NCBI GenBank assembly: GCA_029262355.1
Contig: JAJCZO010000110.1
Span: 1 to 36,222 of the forward strand
DNA: 36,222 nt
Direction of reading: 5' to 3'
Source: Deltaproteobacteria bacterium
GTDB lineage: Bacteria; Desulfobacterota; Binatia; UBA12015
Position numbers and translations under genes: made by a program. Positions 15,126 to 23,976 of the stretch are shown here, piece by piece. Numbering within the stretch: position 1 is the first letter of the stretch; every line of letters starts with the position of its first letter. The notes under the pieces are model-generated. The model was not told where the DNA came from, made no database searches, and worked only from the letters and a program-made list of their open reading frames with translations.

Positions 15126-16280
15126 CTAGGTACTGCACGCCAACACCACCTCCACTTCGTGACGCTCGACCCACCGCGTTTTTTTCGCCGAGCTCGTGCT
15201 CGATCCGTAGGAGCTGGCTGTACTTAACAGCGCGCTCGGGCCGGGCCTGGGTCCGGTCTTGATTCTACCAGCACCGGTCGCCACGACGAGATCGCCGATG
15301 AACACATCCTCTGTCTCACCGGACCGATGGGAGACCATCTGGCCGTAGCTCGCCTGCTTCGCGACGGCGATCGTGTCGCGCCCCTCCGAGACGGAGCCCA
15401 CCTGGTTCAGCTTGATCAGGATCGCGTTGGCGACTCCTGGCTCGATTCCCTTATCGAGTCGCGCTTTCTGCGTGGCGACCGAATCGTCCCCGACCAGGAG
15501 GACGTTCGCGCCGATCGCCTGCGTCAGCTTGCCCCAGCCTTCCCGATCGTCCTGACCCAGGTCGTCCTCGATCGACACGATCGGGAACTTCAAAGCCCAG
15601 CTCTGCCAGAATGCGACCATCTCGTCGCTCGCTAGGACGCCGCCAGTCGTGCGCGAGAGCGAGTGCTTCCCCTCCTCGATGATCTCCGTCGTGGTGGGAT
15701 CGGGGGCGAGCACCACGTCTTCCCCCGGGCGATAGCCGGCCTTCTCGATCGCCTCGACGGGGAGCTCCGTCGCCTGCTCGTTTAGATCGAGCGCGGGGGC
15801 GAAGCCTCCCTCGTCGCCGACTCCCACGGACAGCCCGCGCGGGTGCAGGATCTTCCTAAGCACATGGTCGCATTCGCTCTCGGCGCGCAGCGCGTCGGAG
15901 AACGTCGGCAGCTCCGCCGGCGACAACATGAACTCCTGAAAGTCGACGCCACCAACCGCGTGCGCGCCGCCGTTCAGCACGTTCATGAACGGGACGGGCA
16001 GGACGCACGCATCGTCTCCGACGAGCCAACGGTAGGGCGAGACGCCCTCCGCCGCCGCGCCTGCTCGGGCGAAGGCCTCCGTCACGCCCGCCCCGCGATA
16101 GCGCCCCTTGTCCTCGTGGCGAAGCTCGAGCGCTTCGTGGGCACCGGTGGATGCGCCACGGAGCACCGCTGCGCGGCCCACCGCACCGCCCTCGAGCGTG
16201 ACATCCGTCTCGAGCGTGGGCTTCCCTCGCGAGTCGAGAACTTCGCGAGCGACGACGTGCTTGATGGTGGTGGCCGACAT
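15126..16280 (-). pseudogene. eno: Enolase (phosphopyruvate hydratase), degenerate
   Basis: The ATG at 16280 (RBS GGAGGGG) begins REVLDSRGKPTLETDV, an unmistakable enolase N-terminus, followed by RGASTGAHEALELR. About 60-65 residues of the usual sequence, from the region before PYRWLVG, are missing in frame. Active-site landmarks remain: NGGAHA, FQEFM, GDEGGFAP, SIEDDLGQDD, LVGDDSV, KLNQVG and SHRSGETED. After GRIKTG the frame shifts: the true C-terminus (RAVKYSQLLRIEHELGEKN) continues in the next frame past 15200, so the annotated frame ends in nonsense. An internal deletion plus a C-terminal frameshift make a working enolase unlikely. A canonical copy probably exists elsewhere. Confidence 0.85.
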
Positions 16281-16365
16281 GGGTGCCCCTCCAAGAGTGC
16301 GTGCTTCCAATTGCTCAGCCGTCAAGAGTAACCCTGCGAGCCGGCCGCTCGCAATGCAGAGATCA

Positions 16366-16683
16366 TCAGTCACGCCGCATCGCGGGCATCCGCAATGCGT
16401 TCCCGATGATCGACACCGAGTAGAGGCTCATCCCCGCGCTGGCCAGTATGGGATTCAGCAGAAGGCCAATCACCGAATAGAGCGCTCCCGCGGCCACCGG
16501 TACGCCGAGCGAATTGTAGAGGAAGGCAAACAGGAGGTTGTGGCGAATGTTGCCCAATGGTCGCGCGCCTGAGCTGGCGCGCACACGATGCCCAGGATGT
16601 CGCCCTTGGCCGACGTGATGCCCTCGCTCTCGTTGGCGACGTCGGTGCCGGTTCCCATCGCGTGATCAGCGACAATTACTCCT
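16366..16683 (-). pseudogene. C-terminal fragment of a P1B-type metal-transporting ATPase
   Basis: Two frames together give the end of a heavy-metal (copper-type) P-ATPase: [20 protein letters not shown] and DILGIV in one, then after a shift near 16570, [19 protein letters not shown] and [20 protein letters not shown] ending NALRMP. The GTGTDV hinge and the final two transmembrane helices are recognisable, but the phosphorylation site, N-domain and metal-binding helices are gone. It lies upstream of the enolase pseudogene on the same strand, so both were probably decaying together. Confidence 0.75.
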
Positions 16684-16693
16684 GCCGGTCTCC

Positions 16694-16796
16694 CATGGTG
16701 ACCGATGCGCAGGTCAGGCTGCTGAGTGTAGCCGATCGTCAGAAACGGCGCGCATTCGATCGCCTACGGAACATGGCGCAACCTCCTGAAACCTAA
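16694..16796 (+). pseudogene. Possible N-terminal scrap of an IS21-type istA gene
   Basis: The plus strand reads MVTDAQVRLL at 16694, the usual opening of IS21 IstA transposases, but then loses resemblance and stops at 16796 after 33 codons. It abuts the breakpoint of the P-type ATPase fragment, which suits an insertion scar. Only ten residues support it. Confidence 0.25.
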
Positions 16797-17076
16797 GCCA
16801 CTCTCCCCAGTTCATCAACAACCGAACGCGCGCGGTCTTGCGCGATCGCCAACACCCGCAGAGGTCCTGGAAATGATTGGTCCCCCGCGCGCGACTTTCC
16901 ATCATGGCCCGGGGCAACACTGCTCCACCGAGAGGCCGGAGATACGGCTGCAGTCGGAATCTCTCGCTGACGCTTCATCGTCGTGACGCGCAGCTGCAGT
17001 TTTCGCACTGATCCCGACGTCTTTGACGACGTACACTGGACACCACGGGATGGAATCCTTCGATCGTGAGGGTTGG
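16797..17076. other. Gene-less region
   Basis: About 280 bases between the IS/ATPase debris and the SEFIR-TPR gene stop. No frame looks protein-like and no clear hairpin terminator or repeat was seen. Confidence 0.4.
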
Positions 17077-20000
17077 TCAAGCGAGGTTGTCCTCGGAACT
17101 CGAGGCCTCGAGTGCTTCGCGCGCCAGCTCGAGCATGCGCCGGGCCGCCTCAGCCGCTTCCCCGACGGGCTCGCCCCCAGCAACGACCTCCTCACACAGT
17201 CGGATGGCTTCAGTCTGCGACTCACCAGGCCTGTCACCCTGTCGCCCGCGCAGCATGAAGACCGCAGCCAACTGCATCTGGATGGTTGCCCACATGGAGG
17301 GGACACTTTCCCTTGTCCAGTGCTTCAAGCTCTCCTCTAGAGTCCGGATGGCCGACTCGATGTTGTCGCGAGTTGGGTCATAGCCCGCGAGGAAGTAGTG
17401 CGTCAGACTGATCCGCCGCTGACAATCGACCCAGCCCGGCACGTCGTGATCGCGGTCAATCTCCGCAATCACGTTGGAGAACATCTTCAGCGCAAGCTGC
17501 AATGCCTCCACCTTCCCGGTGGAGTAGCCGATCCCTTGGGCCGAGCGGCCCAGGTCGAAAGCCATCCCCCTTGCGACCCGCGGTTCGATTGGCCCGACCG
17601 GCCCGGGCAGCGGAGCGCTGAGCGTGCGGAACGCTTCCGCCCATAGCTCCCCCTTCAGCTCCTTCTCGCCCAGGTTGCAGAGGACGTGTGCCAGAAGAGA
17701 GCGAAGGTGCACGGTCCTGGTTGGGTTGCTGTCTCCTAAGACTTCAATAGCCGCGCGAAGAGCGGATGGCGCGCTCGGCGGATCTACTATCGCAAGAAGT
17801 CGCCCCAGCTCCGCTTGGGTCGACAGCCAATCGTCACGCGTTTCGTCCGGAGTGAGTACACGAAGCGCGTCGCGAAGCTCGCGGAGTCCCTCGTGGACGC
17901 CGCTAGGGTCCTTCCGTAGCGGCGCAGTGTCCGCTAGGGCAGATCCAAGGTTCCGCTTCGTCTGAGCCCATGAGAGCGGAGTACGGTCCTCGGCCCGCTC
18001 CTCTAGCGCGGACCGGAAATCCGCGATGGCCTGGATGGCTTCCTCGGGGGACTGCTCAGCGAGCGAGAGGTGCTTGCGCGCCAGACCGGAGATGTTCTTT
18101 GCAGACGCCCACAACTCTGGCCCTGCCTCTCGGCCGATGCGTTGTGACGCTCGATCGGCGGTTGCGATAGCCTGCCGCAGGAGCAGCTTCTCTTCCTCGG
18201 CCTCGGTCGGAGGAGCAGTCAGCTGGATGAGACAGGCGGCCAGAGTCGCTTCCGTAGCAGCAGCCTCAGACAGGAACCCGCTCGCAAGTCGTTGGCTCGC
18301 GGCTGACTCAAGCGCCGTCCGTGCGGCCTCGAGATCCGCTCGGCCGTCGGGGCGTCTCTTCGAGAGATTGACAAGTACGTGCCCCAGAGTGTCTTGGGTG
18401 AGGGCCCAGTCTAGCGGCACCTTCTCTCGAGACTGCTCTTGCAGCGCGAGGCGCAGAGTGTGCTCGGCTTCCTCGAGTTCTCGCCGATCGGGACTCCTCT
18501 CTCCAAGCGTGGCGAAGGTCGCGCCAAGATTCGTCATGGTACCTGCCCAATGCAGCGGGCTTCGTTCCCGCGAGAACACCGTGAGCGCCTTGCTGTAGTG
18601 CTCGACTGCCTCACGGAGCGATGCGCCGCTCGTCCGATAGGCCGACGTTAGCCGCAGTGCGTTCCCCAGCCCGTCGTGGGCAAGCGCCCACAAGAGCGGC
18701 GACTCGGAATGTGCTACATTGTCCAGGGCGACCCTTAGGACCGATACCGCCTCTTCGAGAAGCCGTTCGTCGCCGTCGCGCTCGCCGAGCAGCCGAAGCA
18801 CAACACCCATGTTGGTCAGGACCAGAGCTTGGCCGCCTCGATGTTCCCCGGTCTTGTAGTGCCTCAGGGCGGCGCGGTAGTCTTCCAGCCCAAGTCGCAG
18901 ATCGGCCGTTTGAGGCGTTCCCTGCCCCAACCGAACGAACATGTTGCCACGCAGGAGCAAGGCAAAGGCAGACCGCCCTCCTACCTGCCCAATACAGCCA
19001 ACCGCTTCCGTAAGCACCGAGATTCCCTCGGTGAAGCGGGCTCGGTCCCCAGTCTGTTCGCCCAGCACCTGCAGGGCACCACCAAGAAGCTCGAGAATCG
19101 TACTGCGTTGTCGTGCACTCCATCGCCCTGAGATTTCTTCCTGCGAGAGAATTGCGCGCACCTTCCTGGCGAAGGGCTCTAGGGACTCCACCAGGTAGTG
19201 GCCGAATCGTTCCTCGAAGCCCGCCGAGATCACGAGCACCAATAGCCGGAGCACATCGGCTAGGGCTCCGCCCAGTGATCTCGAGATGTCGAGTTCGTCG
19301 CGGGTGTAACGGTCCGTGGAGGCCGGCGTCACTAGCTCGTCCGACAGCGTCCAGCGAAGGCGCAGCAAGTCGCCAGTCAGGACCGTACCCCAGATCATGA
19401 CCGACGCGCCCATCTCCACGAGACAGCGTTGTGCGCGTTCGTGGGCGGCGCTGACCGCTTCTTGCGGCTTCGGGCCCCCGGTTTCAAGCACTACCTCGGG
19501 CGCGAGCACTTCGATTCCGGATAGTGGCTCGAGCGCGTCGATGATCAGCCTACGGTTCTGCCCAGAGGGGTCGTGCTCCAACGGCGCTACAGCAACCGCG
19601 AACCGCATACCCGCCGACCGAACCTTGGCAGGCGCAAGGGGCCGATTGTCCTCTCCACCATCAGAGCCGGGAGTCGGCGCGAGTGTCGGTGGCCGAACAG
19701 GCGGAGAGCCCAGGAGCCGGCGGACAAGCGAGTGGTACTCCGATGGAAGCCTGTAGTGCGTGTATGGCCTCAAGAACCTAGGGATCGACCCCTCTGGCTC
19801 CTCGCCTAGGAGGACTGGAATGAACACCGAGTTGCGACCTTGAGCGTCGTAGACGTGTTGAAGGGCGAGTAGTCCTTCAAAAGCTCCGCCGCGCCCTTTG
19901 CCCGGTGGTGCCTGCCCCTCATACCGTTGGCGCAAGACCCGCGAGCATACGACCAGTACTGCGTCGGCTCGGTCTACCTGTTCGAGCATCCATCTCGGCC

Positions 20001-20151
20001 AGCCTACAGACGGCGCTGGCTCGTACCGATCGATCCAGGCATCTACTCCGCCGGCCCTGAGGTCGTCCGCCAGGCCAAGTACCGCACCCCTGTGAGGCTC
20101 GGAGTCGTGGGTGTAGCTCAGAAAGACTCGCGGAGGAGAATGCCGCGTCAT
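17077..20151 (-). CDS. SEFIR-domain protein with a long TPR array
   Basis: 1024 residues from the ATG at 20151 (GAGG seven bases upstream). Residues about 7-150 are a SEFIR/TIR-like domain: PRVFLSYTHDSEPHR, GLADDLRAGGVDAWID, GWPRWMLEQVDRADAVLVVC, SRVLRQRYEG and the VFIPVLL strand. A strand-rich linker domain follows (about 185-330: FAVAVAPLEHDPSG, MGASVMIWGTV). From about 340 to the end there are repeated TPR-like helix pairs with the recurring signature ALTNLGxxLxxLGER (ALVLTNMGVVLRLLGERDGD, MTNLGATFATLGERSPD, TQDTLGHVLVNLSKRRPD, KRNLGSALADT). Bacterial SEFIR and TIR domains act as signalling or NAD-processing modules, often in antiviral immunity. Monocistronic. Confidence 0.85.
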   Translation of the reverse strand: MTRHSPPRVFLSYTHDSEPHRGAVLGLADDLRAGGVDAWIDRYEPAPSVGWPRWMLEQVDRADAVLVVCSRVLRQRYEGQAPPGKGRGGAFEGLLALQHVYDAQGRNSVFIPVLLGEEPEGSIPRFLRPYTHYRLPSEYHSLVRRLLGSPPVRPPTLAPTPGSDGGEDNRPLAPAKVRSAGMRFAVAVAPLEHDPSGQNRRLIIDALEPLSGIEVLAPEVVLETGGPKPQEAVSAAHERAQRCLVEMGASVMIWGTVLTGDLLRLRWTLSDELVTPASTDRYTRDELDISRSLGGALADVLRLLVLVISAGFEERFGHYLVESLEPFARKVRAILSQEEISGRWSARQRSTILELLGGALQVLGEQTGDRARFTEGISVLTEAVGCIGQVGGRSAFALLLRGNMFVRLGQGTPQTADLRLGLEDYRAALRHYKTGEHRGGQALVLTNMGVVLRLLGERDGDERLLEEAVSVLRVALDNVAHSESPLLWALAHDGLGNALRLTSAYRTSGASLREAVEHYSKALTVFSRERSPLHWAGTMTNLGATFATLGERSPDRRELEEAEHTLRLALQEQSREKVPLDWALTQDTLGHVLVNLSKRRPDGRADLEAARTALESAASQRLASGFLSEAAATEATLAACLIQLTAPPTEAEEEKLLLRQAIATADRASQRIGREAGPELWASAKNISGLARKHLSLAEQSPEEAIQAIADFRSALEERAEDRTPLSWAQTKRNLGSALADTAPLRKDPSGVHEGLRELRDALRVLTPDETRDDWLSTQAELGRLLAIVDPPSAPSALRAAIEVLGDSNPTRTVHLRSLLAHVLCNLGEKELKGELWAEAFRTLSAPLPGPVGPIEPRVARGMAFDLGRSAQGIGYSTGKVEALQLALKMFSNVIAEIDRDHDVPGWVDCQRRISLTHYFLAGYDPTRDNIESAIRTLEESLKHWTRESVPSMWATIQMQLAAVFMLRGRQGDRPGESQTEAIRLCEEVVAGGEPVGEAAEAARRMLELAREALEASSSEDNLA

Positions 20152-20384
20152 GAACTTGCCTCGGGACTGCTGTTGCAGCAGAGCAGCTGCGATACCAAGA
20201 CTACCCGGCTGAGCCGGGTTGCGGGTCGAGCTCGAGGACGCAACGTTGCATCCGCGATCAGGGCCATGGGCTGTCTCAGCACCCCGGTCTCGGCCAACCG
20301 CGGCCGCGGTCGTTGCTGGGGCGCTCGCCTGGGTTTCGCCGTCGCATCATCTAGCCGAAGGTAGCACAGCTCTACGTACGGTCT

Positions 20385-20630
20385 GGAATTCCCCCGGTTT
20401 GATGGACCGTTTTCTTGTGCCGCCAGCGCCGCGATGTGCGCCTTCAGCTCGAACTCGATCGGCGTAGCGTAGCCGATCGACGAGTGCCGCCGACACGGGT
20501 TGTAGAAGCCGTCGATGTAGTCCTCGATCGCCGCGATGGCAGCAGCGTGCGTCGCGTAGGCCTCGTGCTCGGTCAGCTCGCCTTTGATCGTCGCCCAGAA
20601 GCTCTCGGCGACAGCGTTGTCCCAACAATG
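20385..20630 (-). pseudogene. IS3-family transposase OrfB, C-terminal fragment
   Basis: From 20627 downward the minus strand reads CWDNAVAESFWATIKGELT, IAAIEDYIDGFYNPCRRHSS and IGYATPIEFEL. This is the conserved end of IS3-group OrfB, including the final catalytic Glu (AESF). Everything before CWDN is missing. The sequence GGTTTGATGGACCG around 20400 probably lies close to the element's end. The fragment runs into the DUF2490-like gene, which begins at the same breakpoint. Confidence 0.8.
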
Positions 20631-21101
20631 ACGAGGCAGTCTCGCTCCAAGCGAGCAGCGATCACTGTTGATCGCGGCGCGACGCCTTCAGGCGTCGCGC
20701 GGTTCGTCCCGTCGGCGTTGTTCGCCGTTGTCATTCTCTCGGAGGACCCCGCGACGGCTGCGTCGCAGGACTTCCAGATCTGGACCCCGCTGTACCTGAC
20801 AGCGTCGTTCACAGACCGGCTCGTAGGTTGGTACGAGGTTCAACCTCGCCTCGGAGCCAATGCGTCCGAGGTAGACCAGCTGCTTCTCCGAACCGCTGTT
20901 GGCTATCGCTTCGGCGAACGGTGGTCCGCCTGGATGGGCTACGCGTGGACGCCGTCGTTTCTGCCGAGCTACCGGAGCGAGAACCGGCTCTACCAACATA
21001 GACCGCCGGGGGAACCACACGTGCTCCTCGTCTTGGGCCAGCTGAAGAGCCGGGCCGAAATCGAGAAGCGGGCTCCAACATCAGCATCGCCGCGCACTTG
21101 A
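20628..21101 (+). pseudogene. DUF2490-like outer-membrane protein, truncated
   Basis: The frame from the ATG at 20628 contains a hydrophobic leader (VPSALFAVVILSEDPATAA), then DFQIWTPLYLTASFTDRL, WYEVQPRLGAN and VGYRFGERWSAWMGYAWTP, which matches the N-terminal half of DUF2490 proteins (predicted outer-membrane beta barrels). After RLYQ the expected sequence stops and the frame runs into unrelated sequence ending at 21101. Upstream it abuts an IS3 fragment, so even the start may be hybrid. The family's usual length is about 220-250 residues; about 100 good residues remain. Confidence 0.6.
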
Positions 21102-21170
21102 ACCGGCCCTTCTCGGGGTATTCTCACCGTTCCCCCTGACAGTGCTCTATGTCCTCGGGGGCGTCGGGTC

Positions 21171-21179
21171 TGTTAGAAT
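21171..21179 (+). promoter_or_regulatory. Putative extended -10 promoter of the four-gene operon
   Basis: TGTTAGAAT (21171-21179) is an extended -10 element (TGn-TAGAAT) in otherwise GC-rich DNA, 36 bases before the ATG at 21215. No good -35 hexamer lies upstream, as is usual for extended -10 promoters. It is the only plausible promoter found ahead of the operon. Confidence 0.35.
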
Positions 21180-21214
21180 TCGGAAGTAGCGCCACCTCGT
21201 TGGAGCACCAAACG

Positions 21215-22036
21215 ATGAAGCAGCTCACTCGACATGACGTGCTTTCCCAGCAGATCTCTGAGCTTGAGGAGGCTTGCCCGCCGATCGAGGCCTTCGGCGT
21301 CGGAGGCTCCGACAGCGAGAATTCGCCTGGCGCGCTGTCGGATATCGATTTCTTCCTATTCCTTCCGACCGACCGGTTCCTCGACCTAGTAGCTACATTC
21401 CCTTGGGGGATCGGACACCCAGTGACACCCGTCGCGCGCGCTCCGTTGTCGTTCCTACCCGATTTCGGCTTCAAGTATGCCTTCGTCCTTCCAGCCGGGC
21501 TCACCGTCGAGTACTTCTTGAACTGCAGAGAGACGCTCTCGAAGCATCCAATGAGACTTCGTACGCGGGTCGTGCACGATACCACGGGCTACTATACCGA
21601 CTTCCTCGCTGGGCTGCCCGATTCGCAACAGCTCACTTCGGATGAACAGACGGCGCGCGCAGCCAACGAGTTCCTTCTCGAGTGTTTACTGGTTAGGAAG
21701 TTCGCGGCGCGCCGCCAGCCGCTACCGCTGATCTACCGCTTGGATCGCCTACGGCTCGTACTCCTAGGCCTAGAAGAGCTTTCGTCGAGCGGCTACTTCT
21801 CGCCACACGGCGCCGATCGGCGCGACGTCGGAATCGAGGAACGGTTGCTCCTCGATACCGTGCCGACCGCATCCGAGAGATCCATCTTGACGTGCTACCG
21901 AAAACTTCATGGCCTCTGCATTGAGCGGCTTGAGGCACTAAAGCCGAACAAGGCATTGACACCCGAGTTCTTCTTCCTGGCGAACCAAACCCTAGAGGAC
22001 GTAGTGGCGGTCTTCCGAGAAGAGACTAAAGCGTGA
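21215..22036 (+). CDS. Nucleotidyltransferase-fold protein (first gene of four-gene operon)
   Basis: 273 residues from the ATG at 21215, with GGAG nine bases upstream. Residues 30-45 (GGSDSENSPGALSDID) form the GS...DxD signature of the polymerase-beta nucleotidyltransferase superfamily (Asp43, Asp45). Glu99 in GLTVEYFL sits where the third carboxylate is expected. A helical C-terminal half (ANEFLLECLLVRKFAARR, DRLRLVLLGLEEL) resembles that of aminoglycoside/lincosamide-type adenylyltransferases. It should transfer an NMP to a small molecule or protein; the substrate is unknown. It overlaps the next gene by four bases and is probably the first step of a shared pathway or signalling module. 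Confidence 0.8.
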   Translation: MKQLTRHDVLSQQISELEEACPPIEAFGVGGSDSENSPGALSDIDFFLFLPTDRFLDLVATFPWGIGHPVTPVARAPLSFLPDFGFKYAFVLPAGLTVEYFLNCRETLSKHPMRLRTRVVHDTTGYYTDFLAGLPDSQQLTSDEQTARAANEFLLECLLVRKFAARRQPLPLIYRLDRLRLVLLGLEELSSSGYFSPHGADRRDVGIEERLLLDTVPTASERSILTCYRKLHGLCIERLEALKPNKALTPEFFFLANQTLEDVVAVFREETKA

Positions 22037-22626
22037 TCCTCATGTCCCTCTCCTCCGTCGTCGGGGACGACGTGTCTCATCGCTACCTTGATCGCGTGAC
22101 GCGCGCCGTGTGGCGAGGCTACGAACACTGCGCAATCACCGTGAAGGAAACACCTGTCGCCAACCTGTCTCCGGTCGCCCACTCCGTCGGTGCAAACCGG
22201 CTAGCGTTCGCAAGCACACTGCTCGACCGATTCCACGAAGCCCACCTCCAACCGTATGAGCCAGTGGTGCTGAGAGCCGGCGGGATCGTCAAGTTGGTGT
22301 GCCCCCCGCTGGTCGAAGCATCCAGGTCGGGTTCGTACATCATGGACGGTATGCACCGCGTGATGGCAGCCCGACAAAGCCAACTGGACACGATCACCGT
22401 CACGACTGCGTCCGCCGATGTGTTTCCCGCCCTACCAACCAAGCCGCCCCGGTGGAGCGCGGTAGAAGTCCGCACACGGCCACGACCTCTGAACGAGATC
22501 CTTCCGTCATACTGCGATCGCAATCTGCGACCAACAGCGGCATACTTCGCAAGTGCCGCCTTCGACTACGAGAGCTTGGAGGCCCTCGTCGCGGCGTGCG
22601 AGAGCGTTGCCGCACGGAAAGGCTGA
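22033..22626 (+). CDS. ParB/sulfiredoxin-like fold protein
   Basis: 197 residues from the GTG at 22033, overlapping the NTase stop by four bases (an ATG at 22042 is possible). Residues about 40-120 resemble a ParB/Srx domain: VANLSPVAHSVGANR, a strand region VVLRAGGIVKLVCPPL, and the hallmark YIMDGMHRVMAAR (residues 103-114), in which DGxHR usually binds or processes nucleotide. The family includes CTP-dependent ParB, ADP-dependent free-serine kinase and nucleases. The C-terminal part (EVRTRPRPLNEILPSY) is unassigned. In this operon a small-molecule or nucleotide-modifying role is more likely than chromosome partition, as there is no parA. Confidence 0.7.
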   Translation: MILMSLSSVVGDDVSHRYLDRVTRAVWRGYEHCAITVKETPVANLSPVAHSVGANRLAFASTLLDRFHEAHLQPYEPVVLRAGGIVKLVCPPLVEASRSGSYIMDGMHRVMAARQSQLDTITVTTASADVFPALPTKPPRWSAVEVRTRPRPLNEILPSYCDRNLRPTAAYFASAAFDYESLEALVAACESVAARKG

Positions 22627-22659
22627 TGTGGACCAAGGCAAACCGATGAGTGTGGGCGG

Positions 22660-23973
22660 ATGTATCTGATCCTCGAGAAAGCGAAGAAGCGCACGCGACT
22701 CGAACCGCCGCCCGCCCGCATGCGCGTGGTCGTAACCCTTGAGGTGGTGATCGAGGACCCCGGCGGAGCCAACCTACTGTTGAAATACGCCTATAGCCAA
22801 GGACCAAACTCAACTGGCTATTGGGCGCCGCCCTACGCTTGGGAGACCGTTGAGGGTGAGCCCTATTCTGCCGAGGAAGCCTTGCAGGTGTTCGACGAGA
22901 AAAGCATCGACACCGAGAAAATGGCAAAGGGCCTGGCTGACATGCTCGGGATCGCCAATGTCGGGATCAAGAGACTCGATGAATTCACAGAATTCAAGGC
23001 GTCAACCAGCCAGCCTGACATCCCGGTCTGCTACCGAATAGTGCGCTATGGCCTCCCGCGAGAGATAAGTGAGGAACACCTGCCGAACGTCTTGGATTCA
23101 GAGTGCCTTCGCGGTCATGTTTTTTTCCCGCTGGATGCCGCGACGCGTGCGAACTTCGGCAGAGGAGAGCCCATAGATGGCGATGGGGACGGGGCTTGGT
23201 GGTACCTGGGCAAACCGGTCGCGAGCAACGTCAAGTATGTCCTGGAGCAAGATGCGGCCGGCGTGGGAGAGGTCTGGACTAAGGCGCCACCAGAGCGATT
23301 CTCCGACGACTATAAGGGCGTTCTGGTGTGCGCCGACCTTGCCAACTTCGGAACCACGACGAGTCGCGTCGACGTAGACACACTTTCCACAGAAGGGAAG
23401 AAGGTTGCTACTGATTTTCGGCAGGGCATCGCTCACCTCTTCAACCAGTTCTTCGCAGAGCTTGGGACCCTCCAAGTCCATCTTGCAGGCGACGGGTTCA
23501 TTTGCGCGATTCCAACTCCCGATCATTCGTCCGCAGAGATCTCAGCCGTCATACGCCGGGTGCTTGAGCGCCACGAGCCGCTACGCATTGCGGTTGAGCG
23601 CGTCAACAAGTTCCTGAACGCCGACGACAAGCAGTTGGGTACCCGACTAGCCCTTCACTACGGTTCGTATAGTTACGGTCGAGTCGGAAGATCACGAGCG
23701 GCAACCCCCAGCTTCGACGGGGCTGCTGTGATCGAGGTCGCCCGCCTGGAGAGCAGCTTGGGCAAATATGTGAAACGAACCCAAGCTCAGGCGCCCGAGG
23801 AGCTGCGGCACTCCTTGATCTCTAGCCCGCAGTTAAGGAAGGCGGCAGGCCGCGATTATCAAGAAGCCGTGCTGCACTGCGGCGCCACCTCCTTGGGGAC
23901 GAAGCGCGTCGGGAGCAAGGAGTATAAGACCAGCGCGGCCCTATACAGCCTACCCGCGCCGCCACAGGCATGA
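22660..23973 (+). CDS. Divergent class III nucleotide cyclase-like protein
   Basis: 437 residues from the ATG at 22660. The first 215 residues form an unrecognised domain. Residues about 219-375 follow the class III adenylyl/guanylyl cyclase homology domain: VLVCADLANFG (Asp226, first metal ligand), LQVHLAGDGFICAIP (Asp278, second metal ligand), a GTRLALHYGSYSYGRVG strand pair, and FDGAAVIEVARLESS, in which Arg362 matches the transition-state Arg. The usual Lys before GD is His, the purine-selecting Asp is not evident, and the usual Asn of VNxAAR is Ile. A non-standard base specificity, as in Pycsar cUMP/cCMP cyclases, or a binding-only role are both possible. It is embedded between the ParB-like and cupin genes. 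Confidence 0.7.
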   Translation: MYLILEKAKKRTRLEPPPARMRVVVTLEVVIEDPGGANLLLKYAYSQGPNSTGYWAPPYAWETVEGEPYSAEEALQVFDEKSIDTEKMAKGLADMLGIANVGIKRLDEFTEFKASTSQPDIPVCYRIVRYGLPREISEEHLPNVLDSECLRGHVFFPLDAATRANFGRGEPIDGDGDGAWWYLGKPVASNVKYVLEQDAAGVGEVWTKAPPERFSDDYKGVLVCADLANFGTTTSRVDVDTLSTEGKKVATDFRQGIAHLFNQFFAELGTLQVHLAGDGFICAIPTPDHSSAEISAVIRRVLERHEPLRIAVERVNKFLNADDKQLGTRLALHYGSYSYGRVGRSRAATPSFDGAAVIEVARLESSLGKYVKRTQAQAPEELRHSLISSPQLRKAAGRDYQEAVLHCGATSLGTKRVGSKEYKTSAALYSLPAPPQA

Positions 23974-23976
23974 ACT

